Source: an uncultured Flavobacteriales bacterium (GTDB lineage: Bacteria; Bacteroidota; Bacteroidia; Flavobacteriales_D; Parvicellaceae). Taken from it: 44,298 bases of DNA. The translations under genes were made by a program, and so were the position numbers. The stretch's first letter is position 1. The number at the start of each line of letters is the position of its first letter. Shown here one piece after another: positions 37,085 through 44,298 of the stretch. The stretch spans positions 1 to 44,298 of the forward strand of contig CAJWIX010000009.1 of the NCBI GenBank assembly GCA_913042175.1. The letters run 5' to 3'. Under the pieces are notes generated by a model. The model searched no databases. It was not told the origin of the DNA and saw nothing but the letters and a program-made list of their open reading frames with translations.

Positions 37085-37998
37085 TGAAAAAAGTTTTATT
37101 AACAGGTGCAAATGGCCTCCTTGGTCAAAAGTTAGTATATGCCCTAAAAAAAAGACCTGACATCGATCTTTTAGCCACGGCAATTGGAGATAATAGATTG
37201 GTTGACGATATGGGTTATAACTATCAATCGATGGATATTGCTGATAATAAATCTACTAAAGAAACTATCGAATTATTTTCACCAGATGTTATAGTCAATT
37301 GTGCAGCAATGACAAATGTAGATGCATGTGAATTGAATAAAGTTAAATGTTGGGAGATTAATGTAAATGGAGTAGATAATTTAACTAAAGCAGCTGAAAA
37401 TATTGGTGCACATTTTATCCATTTAAGTACAGACTTTGTGTTTGATGGTAAGAATGGACCTTATAGTGAAAGTGATAGCACTAATCCATTACATTACTAT
37501 GCAGAATCAAAGTTAGCATCTGAAAAAATAGTCCAAAAAAATTGTTCTAAATGGAGTATTGCAAGGACAATAATTATTTATGGGATAACAGATAATATGA
37601 GTAGGTCTAATCTTGTTTTATGGGCAAAAGGAGAAATAGAAAGAGGAAATAAAATTAATGTAGTAAATGATCAGTTTAGATCACCTACTTTAGCAGAAGA
37701 CCTAGCAGATGGTTGTATAGCTATAATGGACAAAAAAGCATATGGTTTATACCATTTATCGGGTCCTAAGACGTATAGTATTATTGAAATGGTAAATTTG
37801 GTCGCTGATTATTATGATCTGGATCGTTCGTTGATAAACCCTGTTTCATCAGCGTCTTTAAATCAACCAGCAAAAAGACCATTAAAGACAGGTTTTGATA
37901 TAAGCAAAGCTAGAAATGATTTAGATTATGACCCTGTTGATTTTTTAACAGGAATTAAAATTATGGATAGACAATTAAAACAACAACATGAATATTAA
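37084..37998 (+). CDS. dTDP-4-dehydrorhamnose reductase-like SDR
   Basis: A 304-residue extended short-chain dehydrogenase of the RmlD-substrate-binding family. NAD(P)-binding motif LLTGANGLLGQKL is at the N-terminus; VIVNCAAMTNVDACE, the STDFVFDGKNGPYSE region and the YxxxK catalytic pair in HYYAESKLASEKIV are visible. RmlD makes dTDP-rhamnose, but no rmlA, rmlB or rmlC gene is in the window, so the substrate is uncertain and other sugar-nucleotide reductions are possible. Overlaps the channel gene by one base and the AGCS symporter gene by 11 nt. Confidence 0.82.
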   Translation: MKKVLLTGANGLLGQKLVYALKKRPDIDLLATAIGDNRLVDDMGYNYQSMDIADNKSTKETIELFSPDVIVNCAAMTNVDACELNKVKCWEINVNGVDNLTKAAENIGAHFIHLSTDFVFDGKNGPYSESDSTNPLHYYAESKLASEKIVQKNCSKWSIARTIIIYGITDNMSRSNLVLWAKGEIERGNKINVVNDQFRSPTLAEDLADGCIAIMDKKAYGLYHLSGPKTYSIIEMVNLVADYYDLDRSLINPVSSASLNQPAKRPLKTGFDISKARNDLDYDPVDFLTGIKIMDRQLKQQHEY

Positions 37999-39868
37999 GT
38001 ACATTTTATTTTTATTATGCTACATCCCATCCTTGGCTTTTGCCAATCCTTCTGAAACTGGTGAATTGGGTTTAGATCAAAAAATTGATAAGGCATTTCA
38101 GCCATTTTCAGACTTTGTTTCCAGTATTGTCTTTTTTGAAGTCTTTGAAGGAGCGCCATTTGTAATAATATTACTTGTAATAAGTGCCTTCTTTTTTACA
38201 ATATATTTTGGTTTTCCAAACATTAGGTTTTTTCCTAAAGCAATCAATGTGGTAAGGGGTAAATACGATGACCTTGAAAAATCAAAAACAGCTAATAATG
38301 ATCTTGCAATTGATGGAGATATTAAAGATACCATAAAGGACGAAAGTAAAGATGGTGAAGTAACCCATTTTCAAGCTCTAGCCACAGCAGTTTCTGGAAC
38401 GGTTGGTAATGGAAATATTGCAGGTGTTGCTTTAGCTATTGCCTTAGGAGGACCAGGTGCAACATTTTGGATGATTGTTTGTGGGTTGATTGGCATGTCT
38501 ACCAAATTCGTTGAATGCACTCTTGGTGTTCATTACAGAGACATTGATAAAGATGGAACAGTATATGGTGGTCCAATGTATTATTTAAGTAAGGGACTTA
38601 AGGAAAAAGGTTTTGGTATTCTTGGTAAAATTACGGCAGTTTTATTTGCCGTTTTTTGTATTGGAGGCTCTTTCGGAGGGGGTAATGCTGCACAATCTAA
38701 TCAGGCAACTATTGTTCTAAAAGAGTTATTTGGTTTTGATAGTACAAGTGCTGGCACCATTATAGGCTTAATCCTGGCTTTTCTTGTTGGAATTATAATT
38801 ATTGGAGGTATTAAAAGAATAGCTTCAGTCACAGAAAAAATAGTCCCTTTTATGGCGGTACTTTATTTGTTAGCTTGTTTATATATTATTGGCACTAATC
38901 TATCTCTAGTAGACAATGCATTTGCATTAATTATTAAAGAAGCTTTTAACCCTACTGCAATTGGTGTAGGGAGCATAATTGGTGTTCTTTTGGTTGGTTT
39001 TAAACGAGCGGCATTCTCAAATGAAGCTGGAGCAGGTTCAGCATCAATTGCACACTCAGCAGTCAAAACAAAATATGCTGCATCTGAAGGTTTAGTAGCA
39101 CTCCTTGAGCCATTTATTGATACAGTGGTCATTTGCACCATGACAGCTTTAGTTATTATCATCTTTAACTTTAATGGTGTTGTAGATAATAATAATAAAT
39201 TCACTTATGGCCAGATTCAAGAATTGAAATATATTACATATATGGGTGAAGAAATAAACTCCAATAATGGCACTTTTGAAGTTGATGGTAATCTCTATAA
39301 TGTAAATGAACAAAATGAAATTATAATAAATAAAGACACTTTGAAAGTAGGGTCATATGCAAAAATTGACAACAAAAAATATTATAAATCTATATCAGGC
39401 TATAATATACCATACCTCGAAAAAGATAGTGTTGGAAAACAAATTTTGATAGATAAAAATTATGAAAAAGTAGCAGGAAAAGTGATGATAGATGGAAAGC
39501 TTTATGAGGGTGCAGGAATAACAGCAAAAGCTTTTGCAAAATACATACCATTTTCTAATGTGTTTTTGACCATTGCGGTTGTGCTTTTTGCTGTATCTAC
39601 TATGATATCTTGGTCTTACTATGGGCTACAGTCTTGGAAATATTTATTTGGGAGAGGGAAAAAAGCTGACATGATGTATAAAATTTTATTTCTCCTTTTT
39701 GTCGTAATAGGTGCTTCTGCGAGCATGAGTTCAGTATGGGGATTTTCAGATGCAATGATTTTTGCTATGGTGTTTCCAAATATGGTTGGTCTGTATCTAT
39801 TATTCCCTGTGGTTAAAAAGCAGTTAAATGAATATTTAGACGCTATTAAAAATAGAGTTTCTAGCTAA
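37988..39868 (+). CDS. Alanine/glycine:cation symporter (AGCS family) with large insertion
   Basis: A 626-residue sodium:amino-acid symporter. Family blocks are ALATAVSGTVGNGNIAGVALAIALGGPGA (best seen at residues 130-158), GGSFGGGNAAQSNQ and FSNEAGAGSASIAHSA. The N-terminus resembles a signal peptide (YILFLLCYIPSLAFA). Two hydrophilic insertions make it longer than most relatives: about residues 91-126 (Asp/Lys-rich), and about 398-508, between two membrane helices near the C-terminus, with three Val/Ile-Asp-Gly/Asn-x-x-Tyr repeats (VDGNLY, IDNKKY, IDGKLY). Substrate probably alanine or glycine. Confidence 0.9.
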   Translation: MNIKYILFLLCYIPSLAFANPSETGELGLDQKIDKAFQPFSDFVSSIVFFEVFEGAPFVIILLVISAFFFTIYFGFPNIRFFPKAINVVRGKYDDLEKSKTANNDLAIDGDIKDTIKDESKDGEVTHFQALATAVSGTVGNGNIAGVALAIALGGPGATFWMIVCGLIGMSTKFVECTLGVHYRDIDKDGTVYGGPMYYLSKGLKEKGFGILGKITAVLFAVFCIGGSFGGGNAAQSNQATIVLKELFGFDSTSAGTIIGLILAFLVGIIIIGGIKRIASVTEKIVPFMAVLYLLACLYIIGTNLSLVDNAFALIIKEAFNPTAIGVGSIIGVLLVGFKRAAFSNEAGAGSASIAHSAVKTKYAASEGLVALLEPFIDTVVICTMTALVIIIFNFNGVVDNNNKFTYGQIQELKYITYMGEEINSNNGTFEVDGNLYNVNEQNEIIINKDTLKVGSYAKIDNKKYYKSISGYNIPYLEKDSVGKQILIDKNYEKVAGKVMIDGKLYEGAGITAKAFAKYIPFSNVFLTIAVVLFAVSTMISWSYYGLQSWKYLFGRGKKADMMYKILFLLFVVIGASASMSSVWGFSDAMIFAMVFPNMVGLYLLFPVVKKQLNEYLDAIKNRVSS

Positions 39869-39886
39869 ATAAAATTATTTCCTGTT

Positions 39887-40948
39887 GTGAGTTATTTCTA
39901 TACCTCTGCACAACGTAGAGGAGTTTTCCTTTTGTTGTTATTGTTATCATTATTAGTAATTTACAGATTTGCTAAAGATGCTATTGTTGGAAGTAATTCT
40001 ATTTCAGCCATTGAGATTCAACATTTAGAAGCTCCAATACTAAATGATGATTTTCAACAAGTTAAAAAGCCAAAACACATATTCAATGATAGAGATCCTA
40101 ATAAATGGGATAGTATTGATTGGGAGTCAATAGGGTTGTCAAAAAATCAAGTTCAAGCCCTATTGAATTATAAAGATGCAATAGGAGGGTTCAAGACAAA
40201 AAAAGATTTATACAAATGCTATGTATTAAATGAATTTCACAAAAATAAGCTAGATGAATTAGTTCTGTTTAAATCAGTACACAAGAAAAATAAAAATCAA
40301 AAAAAATATTTTTTTAAAATTCATCAATCCAAATCCCCCAATTATACATTGAATGGTCAGTATGACACTTTATATTATTTAAAAGATAGTGTCATTACTT
40401 ATTATCTATCATTTAATCAATCTAATATTAATCAGTTCAAACAAAGTAGCATATATAATGAGCAAAAAATCAAAAAAATAGCCCTGTCAAAAAATGAAAT
40501 GAAATTCATTATAAAACGAAATGGGAATAAAATCCTTAAGAAGCCATTAGGTAAAATTAAAATGAATGTTGCAGACACCACAACTTGGATGACGATAAGT
40601 GGAATAGGCCCAAAAAAAGCTAAAACAATAGTTAATTACAGAAAACAATTAGGAGGTTTTGTCAGGAAAAGTCAACTGCTTGAAGTTTTTGGAATATCAC
40701 AGGAACTATTTGATAAAATCAACCCATTATTAGTGATTGACTCTAACAATATTGCTAAAATCAATATTAACAATGACAGCAAAGACACCATTAAAAAACA
40801 TCCCTATTTTAATTGGAATTTAGCAAATGCTGTAGTGAACTATAGAGACCAGCATGGAGTTTATAAATCTTTAAGTAAAATCAAAGAAATACATTTGGTT
40901 AATGATGATTTATACCGTAAAATTGCACCATATATTTCGATAAATTAA
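39887..40948 (+). CDS. Helix-hairpin-helix (ComEA-like) protein
   Basis: A 353-residue protein with an N-terminal membrane anchor (GVFLLLLLLSLLVIYRF, residues about 12-28) and helix-hairpin-helix motifs of the ComEA type in its outer part. The clearest are SGIGPKKAKTIVNYRKQLGG and, at the C-terminus, NLANAVVNYRDQHGVYKSL; an N-terminal variant is LSKNQVQALLNYKDAIGGF. HhH motifs bind DNA without sequence specificity, and ComEA-like proteins take part in DNA uptake; a DNA-uptake role here is inference, with no other com gene present. The start is GTG at 39887, 18 nt after the symporter stop. Confidence 0.82.
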   Translation: MSYFYTSAQRRGVFLLLLLLSLLVIYRFAKDAIVGSNSISAIEIQHLEAPILNDDFQQVKKPKHIFNDRDPNKWDSIDWESIGLSKNQVQALLNYKDAIGGFKTKKDLYKCYVLNEFHKNKLDELVLFKSVHKKNKNQKKYFFKIHQSKSPNYTLNGQYDTLYYLKDSVITYYLSFNQSNINQFKQSSIYNEQKIKKIALSKNEMKFIIKRNGNKILKKPLGKIKMNVADTTTWMTISGIGPKKAKTIVNYRKQLGGFVRKSQLLEVFGISQELFDKINPLLVIDSNNIAKININNDSKDTIKKHPYFNWNLANAVVNYRDQHGVYKSLSKIKEIHLVNDDLYRKIAPYISIN

Positions 40949-40954
40949 AGGTCA

Positions 40955-40962
40955 TATATTTA
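40955..40962 (+). promoter_or_regulatory. Possible -7 box of apt promoter
   Basis: TATATTTA at 40955-40962 is one base off TAnnTTTG and ends 5 nt before the TTG start of apt. No convincing -33 element is present, so read-through from the upstream genes is an alternative. Confidence 0.3.
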
Positions 40963-40967
40963 CTACA

Positions 40968-41495
40968 TTGGATTTAATAGAAAAAATAAATAATTCCATA
41001 AGAGATGTGGAGGATTTCCCAAAAAAAGGAATTGTATTTAAAGATATTACTCCCATACTAAAAGATCCTAAACTATCTGCTGAAATTGTATCCCAGTTTT
41101 GTGAAACAATTCCTGAAAACACAACCCATATTGCTGGTATAGAAAGCAGAGGGTTTTTATTTGGTTTTCCTGCAGCAATGAAGAAAGATATTTCTTTTGT
41201 TCTCATAAGAAAAAAAGGAAAATTACCATATAAAACAGTGTCTATAAATTATGCATTAGAGTATGGTACTGCTGAAATTGAAATGCACGTTGACGCTGTA
41301 AAACCTGGAGATAAAGTAATTATACACGATGATTTATTAGCAACAGGTGGTACAGCAGTTGCAGCAGCTAGATTAATTAAGGCTCAAGGTGCGGAAATAA
41401 TTGGCTTTTCTTTTGTTGTAGAATTGGCTTTTTTAAACGGAAGAAAGTTGTTAGAAGAGTTCACTTCTGATATAAAAAGTATAGTAAAATATTAA
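40968..41495 (+). CDS. apt: Adenine phosphoribosyltransferase
   Basis: A 175-residue APRT that salvages adenine to AMP using PRPP. The N-terminus shows the typical SIRDVEDFPKKGIVFKDITP; the PRPP-binding loop is VIIHDDLLATGGTAVAA; IAGIESRGFLFG is the pyrophosphate-side block. The start is a TTG at 40968: it aligns with the family Met, and no ATG or GTG is near. It follows the HhH gene by 19 nt and precedes the acyl-CoA dehydrogenase gene by 12 nt. Confidence 0.94.
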   Translation: MDLIEKINNSIRDVEDFPKKGIVFKDITPILKDPKLSAEIVSQFCETIPENTTHIAGIESRGFLFGFPAAMKKDISFVLIRKKGKLPYKTVSINYALEYGTAEIEMHVDAVKPGDKVIIHDDLLATGGTAVAAARLIKAQGAEIIGFSFVVELAFLNGRKLLEEFTSDIKSIVKY

Positions 41496-41507
41496 TTAAG
41501 ATTAAAT

Positions 41508-42650
41508 ATGAATTTTGATTTAACTGAAGATCAAAAAATGATAGCCCAAATGGTAAAGGATTTTGCCGAAAAGGAAATTAGGCCTAATGTAAATTTATGG
41601 GACGAATCTCAAATCTTTCCAAAAGATCTTTTTACAAAAGCAGGAGAATTAGGTCTAATGGGGGTTCTTGTTCCAGAAGAATATGGTGGTGCAGGCTTAG
41701 GATACATGGAATATATTTCAGTTATAGAAGAGATTTCTAAAGTTTGTGGCTCTATAGGCTTATCAGTCGCTGCCCATAATTCTTTGTGTACTAACCATAT
41801 TTTAAAATTTGGTAATGAAGAACAGAAGAAGAAATGGCTTCCAAAATTAGCAACTGGACAATGGATTGGCGCTTGGGGATTGACAGAACCAAATACAGGT
41901 TCTGATGCTATGAGGATGAAATGTACAGCTGTTCAAGATGGAGACCATTGGGTTATTAACGGTACTAAAAACTTTATAACACACGGTAAAACGGGAGATA
42001 TAATTGTTGCTATTGTAAGAACAGGTGAATTGTTAGATTCTCATGGTATGACAGCATTTGCAATTGAAAGAGGAACAGCAGGATTTAGTGGAGGTAAGAA
42101 AGAAGATAAACTAGGCATGAGAGCATCTGAAACAGCTGAGGTGATATTTGATAATTGCAGAGTACATAAGGACAATATCTTAGGTGAGATTGGAGAAGGT
42201 TTTATTCAATCTATGAAAATTTTAGATGGTGGGAGAATTTCTATAGGCGCTCTTGCTCTGGGTATGGCTGAAGGTGCAATGAACGCTTCAATTTCTTATT
42301 CAAAAGAAAGAGAACAATTTGGAAAGCCAATTGCTAAATTTCAGGGAGTATCTTTTAAACTTGCAGATATGGCAACTGAAATTGAGGCATCTAAATTATT
42401 GCTCTACAAAGCAGCCTACGAATTAATGAATGGGGGAGATGCAAATAAGTTTTCTGCTATGGCCAAATACAAGTCTTCTGAAGTTGCTGTTGCAGTTGCT
42501 AATGAAGCTGTACAAGTATTTGGAGGTTATGGTTATATTAAAGAATACCCAGTGGAGAAATTTTATAGAGATTCAAAATTGGCAACAATAGGTGAAGGAA
42601 CTTCAGAAATTCAAAAGTTAGTAATTTCTAGAGCTATACTTTCTAATTAA
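41508..42650 (+). CDS. Acyl-CoA dehydrogenase
   Basis: A 380-residue flavoenzyme that introduces the alpha-beta double bond in acyl-CoA. Family signatures are GAWGLTEPNTGSDA (FAD/substrate side), EREQFGKPIAKFQGVSFKLADM and VQVFGGYGYIKEYPVEKFYRD. The catalytic Glu lies in IGEGTSEIQ, in the position used by short-chain and butyryl-type enzymes. The exact chain length is uncertain. The last gene of the long co-directional run; only 60 nt separate it from rpsU, which has its own promoter. Confidence 0.94.
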   Translation: MNFDLTEDQKMIAQMVKDFAEKEIRPNVNLWDESQIFPKDLFTKAGELGLMGVLVPEEYGGAGLGYMEYISVIEEISKVCGSIGLSVAAHNSLCTNHILKFGNEEQKKKWLPKLATGQWIGAWGLTEPNTGSDAMRMKCTAVQDGDHWVINGTKNFITHGKTGDIIVAIVRTGELLDSHGMTAFAIERGTAGFSGGKKEDKLGMRASETAEVIFDNCRVHKDNILGEIGEGFIQSMKILDGGRISIGALALGMAEGAMNASISYSKEREQFGKPIAKFQGVSFKLADMATEIEASKLLLYKAAYELMNGGDANKFSAMAKYKSSEVAVAVANEAVQVFGGYGYIKEYPVEKFYRDSKLATIGEGTSEIQKLVISRAILSN

Positions 42651-42660
42651 GATTAATTAT

Positions 42661-42691
42661 TTTGTGAATATTAATTTTATAATTAAATTTG
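42661..42691 (+). promoter_or_regulatory. Promoter of rpsU
   Basis: TTTG (42661-42664) and TAAATTTG (42684-42691) are separated by 19 nt, a full match to the Bacteroidota consensus. The ATG of rpsU is at 42711, leaving a leader of about 15 nt that is A/T-only near the start and has no Shine-Dalgarno. Confidence 0.72.
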
Positions 42692-42710
42692 CAATCCAAA
42701 ATTTAAATTA

Positions 42711-42899
42711 ATGCTACAAATACCAGTAAAAGAAGGCGAGTCAATTGAAAAAGCGCTAAAGAAGTACAAAAAGAAATTTGAACGTACAGGAGTTCTAAAA
42801 GAATTAAGAACTCGTAAAGAGTACATCAAAAAATCTGTTGTTAGAAGGCAAGAGGTAATTAAAGCCCAATATGTGGAAAAATTAAAAGCTTCAGAATAA
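42711..42899 (+). CDS. rpsU: 30S ribosomal protein bS21
   Basis: A 62-residue bS21 (LQIPVKEGESIEKALKKYKK, then RTRKEYIKKSVVRRQEV). It belongs to the small subunit near the 3' end of 16S rRNA. In Flavobacterium johnsoniae ribosomes bS21 helps, with bS6 and bS18, to hide the anti-Shine-Dalgarno, which explains why these bacteria do not use that signal; the same is likely here. It has its own promoter and a strong terminator immediately after it. The next gene, xerC, begins at the end of that terminator. Confidence 0.97.
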   Translation: MLQIPVKEGESIEKALKKYKKKFERTGVLKELRTRKEYIKKSVVRRQEVIKAQYVEKLKASE

Positions 42900-42923
42900 C
42901 ATTTTTTTAAATTAATCGTATTT

Positions 42924-42955
42924 AAAGGGGAACATGACTGTTCCCCTTTTTTTTT
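42924..42955 (+). terminator. Intrinsic terminator after rpsU
   Basis: AAAGGGGAACA (42924-42934), loop TGAC, and TGTTCCCCTTT (42939-42949) form a perfect 11-bp stem that continues into a T9 tract ending at 42955. It ends just before the xerC ATG at 42957. Confidence 0.92.
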
Positions 42956-42956
42956 A

Positions 42957-43841
42957 ATGAGTGAATCCCTAACAAATATCAACAACTATTTATCCTATTT
43001 AGAGTTAGAGAAGAGGTATTCAAAACACACCATTACATCTTATAAAAGAGATTTACAAGATTTTAAAGAATTTATAGATGAGTTTTATCAACTCCCTGTG
43101 AATCAAATAGAATTAACTCATGTTAGATCTTACATGGTTTCTCTTTTAGAAAAAGAATTAGCTAAAACATCTGTATCAAGAAAGATCAGTTCAGTTAAAT
43201 CATTTTTTAAGTACTTATTAAAGGAAAATATTATCGATTCATCTCCAGTACATTTGATAGAAACACCCAAACTAGAAAAAAGACTTCCGGTATTTATTAA
43301 AGAAGATGAATTAACAAAATTATTCGAAGAAATTCAATATGAAGAAGGGTTTAGTGGAGCAAGAGATAAGTTAATTCTTACGTTATTTTATCAAACTGGA
43401 ATGAGATTGTCTGAATTAATTAATTTAAAAGTTTCAGATGTGTATGAAGGTGAAATCAAGGTATTGGGGAAAAGAAATAAAGAACGCATTATTCCTTTGA
43501 CTAAAGGCACAATAAGTTTAATTCATTTATATCTAGAAGAGAGGGGTGATAAATTCTCGTCAAACTCTTATCTAATAGTAACAGACAAAGGCAATAAATT
43601 GTATGAAAAATTTGTTTATAGAAAAGTTAATCATTACCTTTCATTAGTTTCAAGTAAACAAAAAAAGAGTCCGCATATTTTGAGGCACACCTTTGCAACA
43701 CATATGCTTAATAATGGAGCAGATTTAAATGCTATCAAGGAATTGTTAGGTCATGAGAACCTAGCAGCAACTCAAGTATATACGCACAATACTTTTCAAA
43801 AATTAAAATCAATTCACGAACAGTCACACCCTCGTGGCTAA
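42957..43841 (+). CDS. xerC: Tyrosine recombinase XerC/XerD type
   Basis: A 294-residue site-specific recombinase of the type that resolves chromosome dimers at dif. The N-terminal SAM-like core-binding domain is residues 1-90 (KRYSKHTITSYKRDLQDF). The catalytic set is complete: R150 (TGMRLSEL), K172 (GKRNKER), H240 and R243 (PHILRHTF), H266 (LLGHENL) and Y275 (TQVYTH). XerC versus XerD cannot be settled from this gene alone; xerC is used for the rpsU-linked copy in Bacteroidota. It lies after a terminator with no visible promoter of its own, so its expression may depend on read-through. It overlaps the start region of hpf only in the upstream extension. Confidence 0.92.
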   Translation: MSESLTNINNYLSYLELEKRYSKHTITSYKRDLQDFKEFIDEFYQLPVNQIELTHVRSYMVSLLEKELAKTSVSRKISSVKSFFKYLLKENIIDSSPVHLIETPKLEKRLPVFIKEDELTKLFEEIQYEEGFSGARDKLILTLFYQTGMRLSELINLKVSDVYEGEIKVLGKRNKERIIPLTKGTISLIHLYLEERGDKFSSNSYLIVTDKGNKLYEKFVYRKVNHYLSLVSSKQKKSPHILRHTFATHMLNNGADLNAIKELLGHENLAATQVYTHNTFQKLKSIHEQSHPRG

Positions 43842-43857
43842 AAATAAATCAATAATT

Positions 43858-44160
43858 ATGGATGTACAAGTTCAATCAATACGTTTCGTTGCAGATCAAA
43901 AATTAATTTCTTTTGTAAAACAAAGGTTAAATAAGCTTAATTTATTTTTCGATCATATAGTAGACTCTGAAGTTTATTTAAAAATTGATAGAGCAAACAC
44001 GAATGACAATAAAATTGTAGAGATTAAACTTAATATTCCTGGAAAAGAACTTTTTGCTAAAAAACAATGTAAATCTTTTGAGGAAGCTACTGATGAATCT
44101 ATCGAGGCTTTAAGAAGACAATTAAAGAGACACAAAGGTAAGCTTTACATGAAAAGCTAA
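43858..44160 (+). CDS. hpf: Ribosome hibernation-promoting factor (short HPF/YfiA family)
   Basis: A 100-residue HPF-type protein that binds the 30S decoding region in stationary phase and inactivates ribosomes. It starts DVQVQSIRFVADQKLISFV and shows the beta-alpha-beta pattern with ASDAR-type LNKLNLFFDHIVDSEVYLKI and the basic C-terminal LRRQLKRHKGKL. It is the short form, without the dimerisation tail of long HPF. The frame runs back to 43834, overlapping xerC, but the ATG at 43858 gives the family N-terminus. Cotranscription with xerC is likely (16 nt apart). Confidence 0.93.
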   Translation: MDVQVQSIRFVADQKLISFVKQRLNKLNLFFDHIVDSEVYLKIDRANTNDNKIVEIKLNIPGKELFAKKQCKSFEEATDESIEALRRQLKRHKGKLYMKS

Positions 44161-44173
44161 ATTTTTCACTCAC

Positions 44174-44207
44174 TTTGTAATATATACTATTTCTTTTTAT
44201 AAATTTG
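44174..44207 (+). promoter_or_regulatory. Promoter of the tRNA-Thr operon
   Basis: TTTG at 44174-44177 and TAAATTTG at 44200-44207 (exact TAnnTTTG) are 22 nt apart, slightly long. Transcription should start near 44212, directly at the hairpin that precedes the tRNA. Confidence 0.55.
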
Positions 44208-44210
44208 CAG

Positions 44211-44238
44211 ACCTTTTCCGCGGGAGAGGTATTTTTTT
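44211..44238 (+). terminator. Hairpin with T-run between promoter and tRNA-Thr
   Basis: ACCTTTTCC-GC-GGGAGAGGT (44211-44230) folds as about 8 bp including two or three G-U pairs and a CGCG loop, and is followed by ATTTTTTT (44231-44238). It looks like a rho-independent terminator, here directly at the predicted transcription start and adjoining the tRNA. It may end the hpf transcript or act as an attenuator. Confidence 0.55.
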
Positions 44239-44298
44239 GCCGGTGTAGCTCAGCTGGCTAGAGCAGCTGATTTGTAATCAGCAGGTCGTGGGTTCGAG
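44239..44298 (+). tRNA. tRNA-Thr (UGU), 3' end outside window
   Basis: The sequence begins GCCGGTG (acceptor 5' strand), TA, D-arm GCTCAGCTGGCTAGAGC, and an anticodon stem-loop GCTGA-TTTGTAA-TCAGC with anticodon TGT, reading ACA (and other ACN) threonine codons. The variable loop and the start of the T-arm (GTGGGTTCGAG) follow; the window stops before the acceptor 3' strand. In Bacteroidota this tRNA usually leads a cluster with tRNA-Tyr, tRNA-Gly and tuf, which would lie just outside. Confidence 0.92.

Noticed and set aside
38863-39204. 113-residue minus-strand ORF inside the AGCS symporter
   Set aside because: Lies entirely opposite well-conserved symporter motifs; no promoter or domain.

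Overview
The window reads as a chromosomal, AT-rich housekeeping segment from a member of the Bacteroidota, most likely a Flavobacteriales lineage. Four independent signals support this. (1) Promoter-like sites of the Bacteroidota type (TAnnTTTG at -7, TTTG or TTG about 19-23 nt upstream) precede many transcription units. (2) Shine-Dalgarno sequences are almost absent before start codons. (3) Type IX secretion (T9SS) C-terminal sorting domains and a PorE-like OmpA protein are present. (4) The gene families are typical of the phylum: fused SecDF, GSII-type glutamine synthetase, 30-residue-class COX24/mS38-like protein, and rpsU-xerC-hpf-tRNA-Thr order. I saw no insertion sequence, prophage, CRISPR array, rRNA or clear foreign island. 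No gap without a gene exceeds about 260 bases.

Layout. 1-1707: COX24-like mini-protein and RNase E/G (rng). 1704-2735 (-): thiL. 2887-8113: A-type Fe-S carrier, sufB, sufC, sufD, then a secreted protein of unknown function. 8115-9131 (-): murB. About 9224-11426: two GT-B glycosyltransferases. 11429-12097 (-): FtsE-type ATPase. 12266-17264: giant TPR protein plus outer-membrane beta-barrel protein. 17353-19296: gyrB. 19303-21185 (-): ECF sigma factor and a membrane-spanning partner that ends in a T9SS type B sorting domain. 21326-22255: mdh. 22250-24909 (-): secreted VCBS/FG-GAP repeat protein with type A sorting domain, and a DCC-family protein. 25055-29333: secDF, tatA, Ca/Na antiporter, tightly overlapping. 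29330-30340 (-): glutamine synthetase. 30601-32682: PorE-like protein. 32729-42650: long co-directional run purM, prfA, pyrF, PspC-like, K+ channel/TrkA-N, dTDP-4-dehydrorhamnose reductase-like SDR, AGCS symporter, HhH protein, apt, acyl-CoA dehydrogenase. 42711-44160: rpsU, xerC-type recombinase, hpf. 44239-44298: 5' part of tRNA-Thr(UGU), cut by the window end.

How the genes connect. Several serve the cell envelope and export: SecDF, TatA, PorE-like, MurB, FtsE-type ATPase, TPR/OMP pair, two T9SS cargo-like proteins. Several serve translation and its control: COX24-like, RF1, bS21, HPF, tRNA-Thr. The rest are core metabolism, Fe-S assembly and DNA topology. The observations I rate highest are: an ECF sigma factor translationally coupled to a transmembrane partner whose C-terminus is a T9SS sorting domain; a full AGGAGGT Shine-Dalgarno with a GTG start on rng in a genome otherwise lacking such sites; a glycosyltransferase whose conserved N-terminus lies upstream of any canonical start codon; a glnA terminator encoded inside the opposite-strand antiporter gene; and three terminator-like hairpins that end directly against the next gene (purM, xerC, tRNA-Thr).
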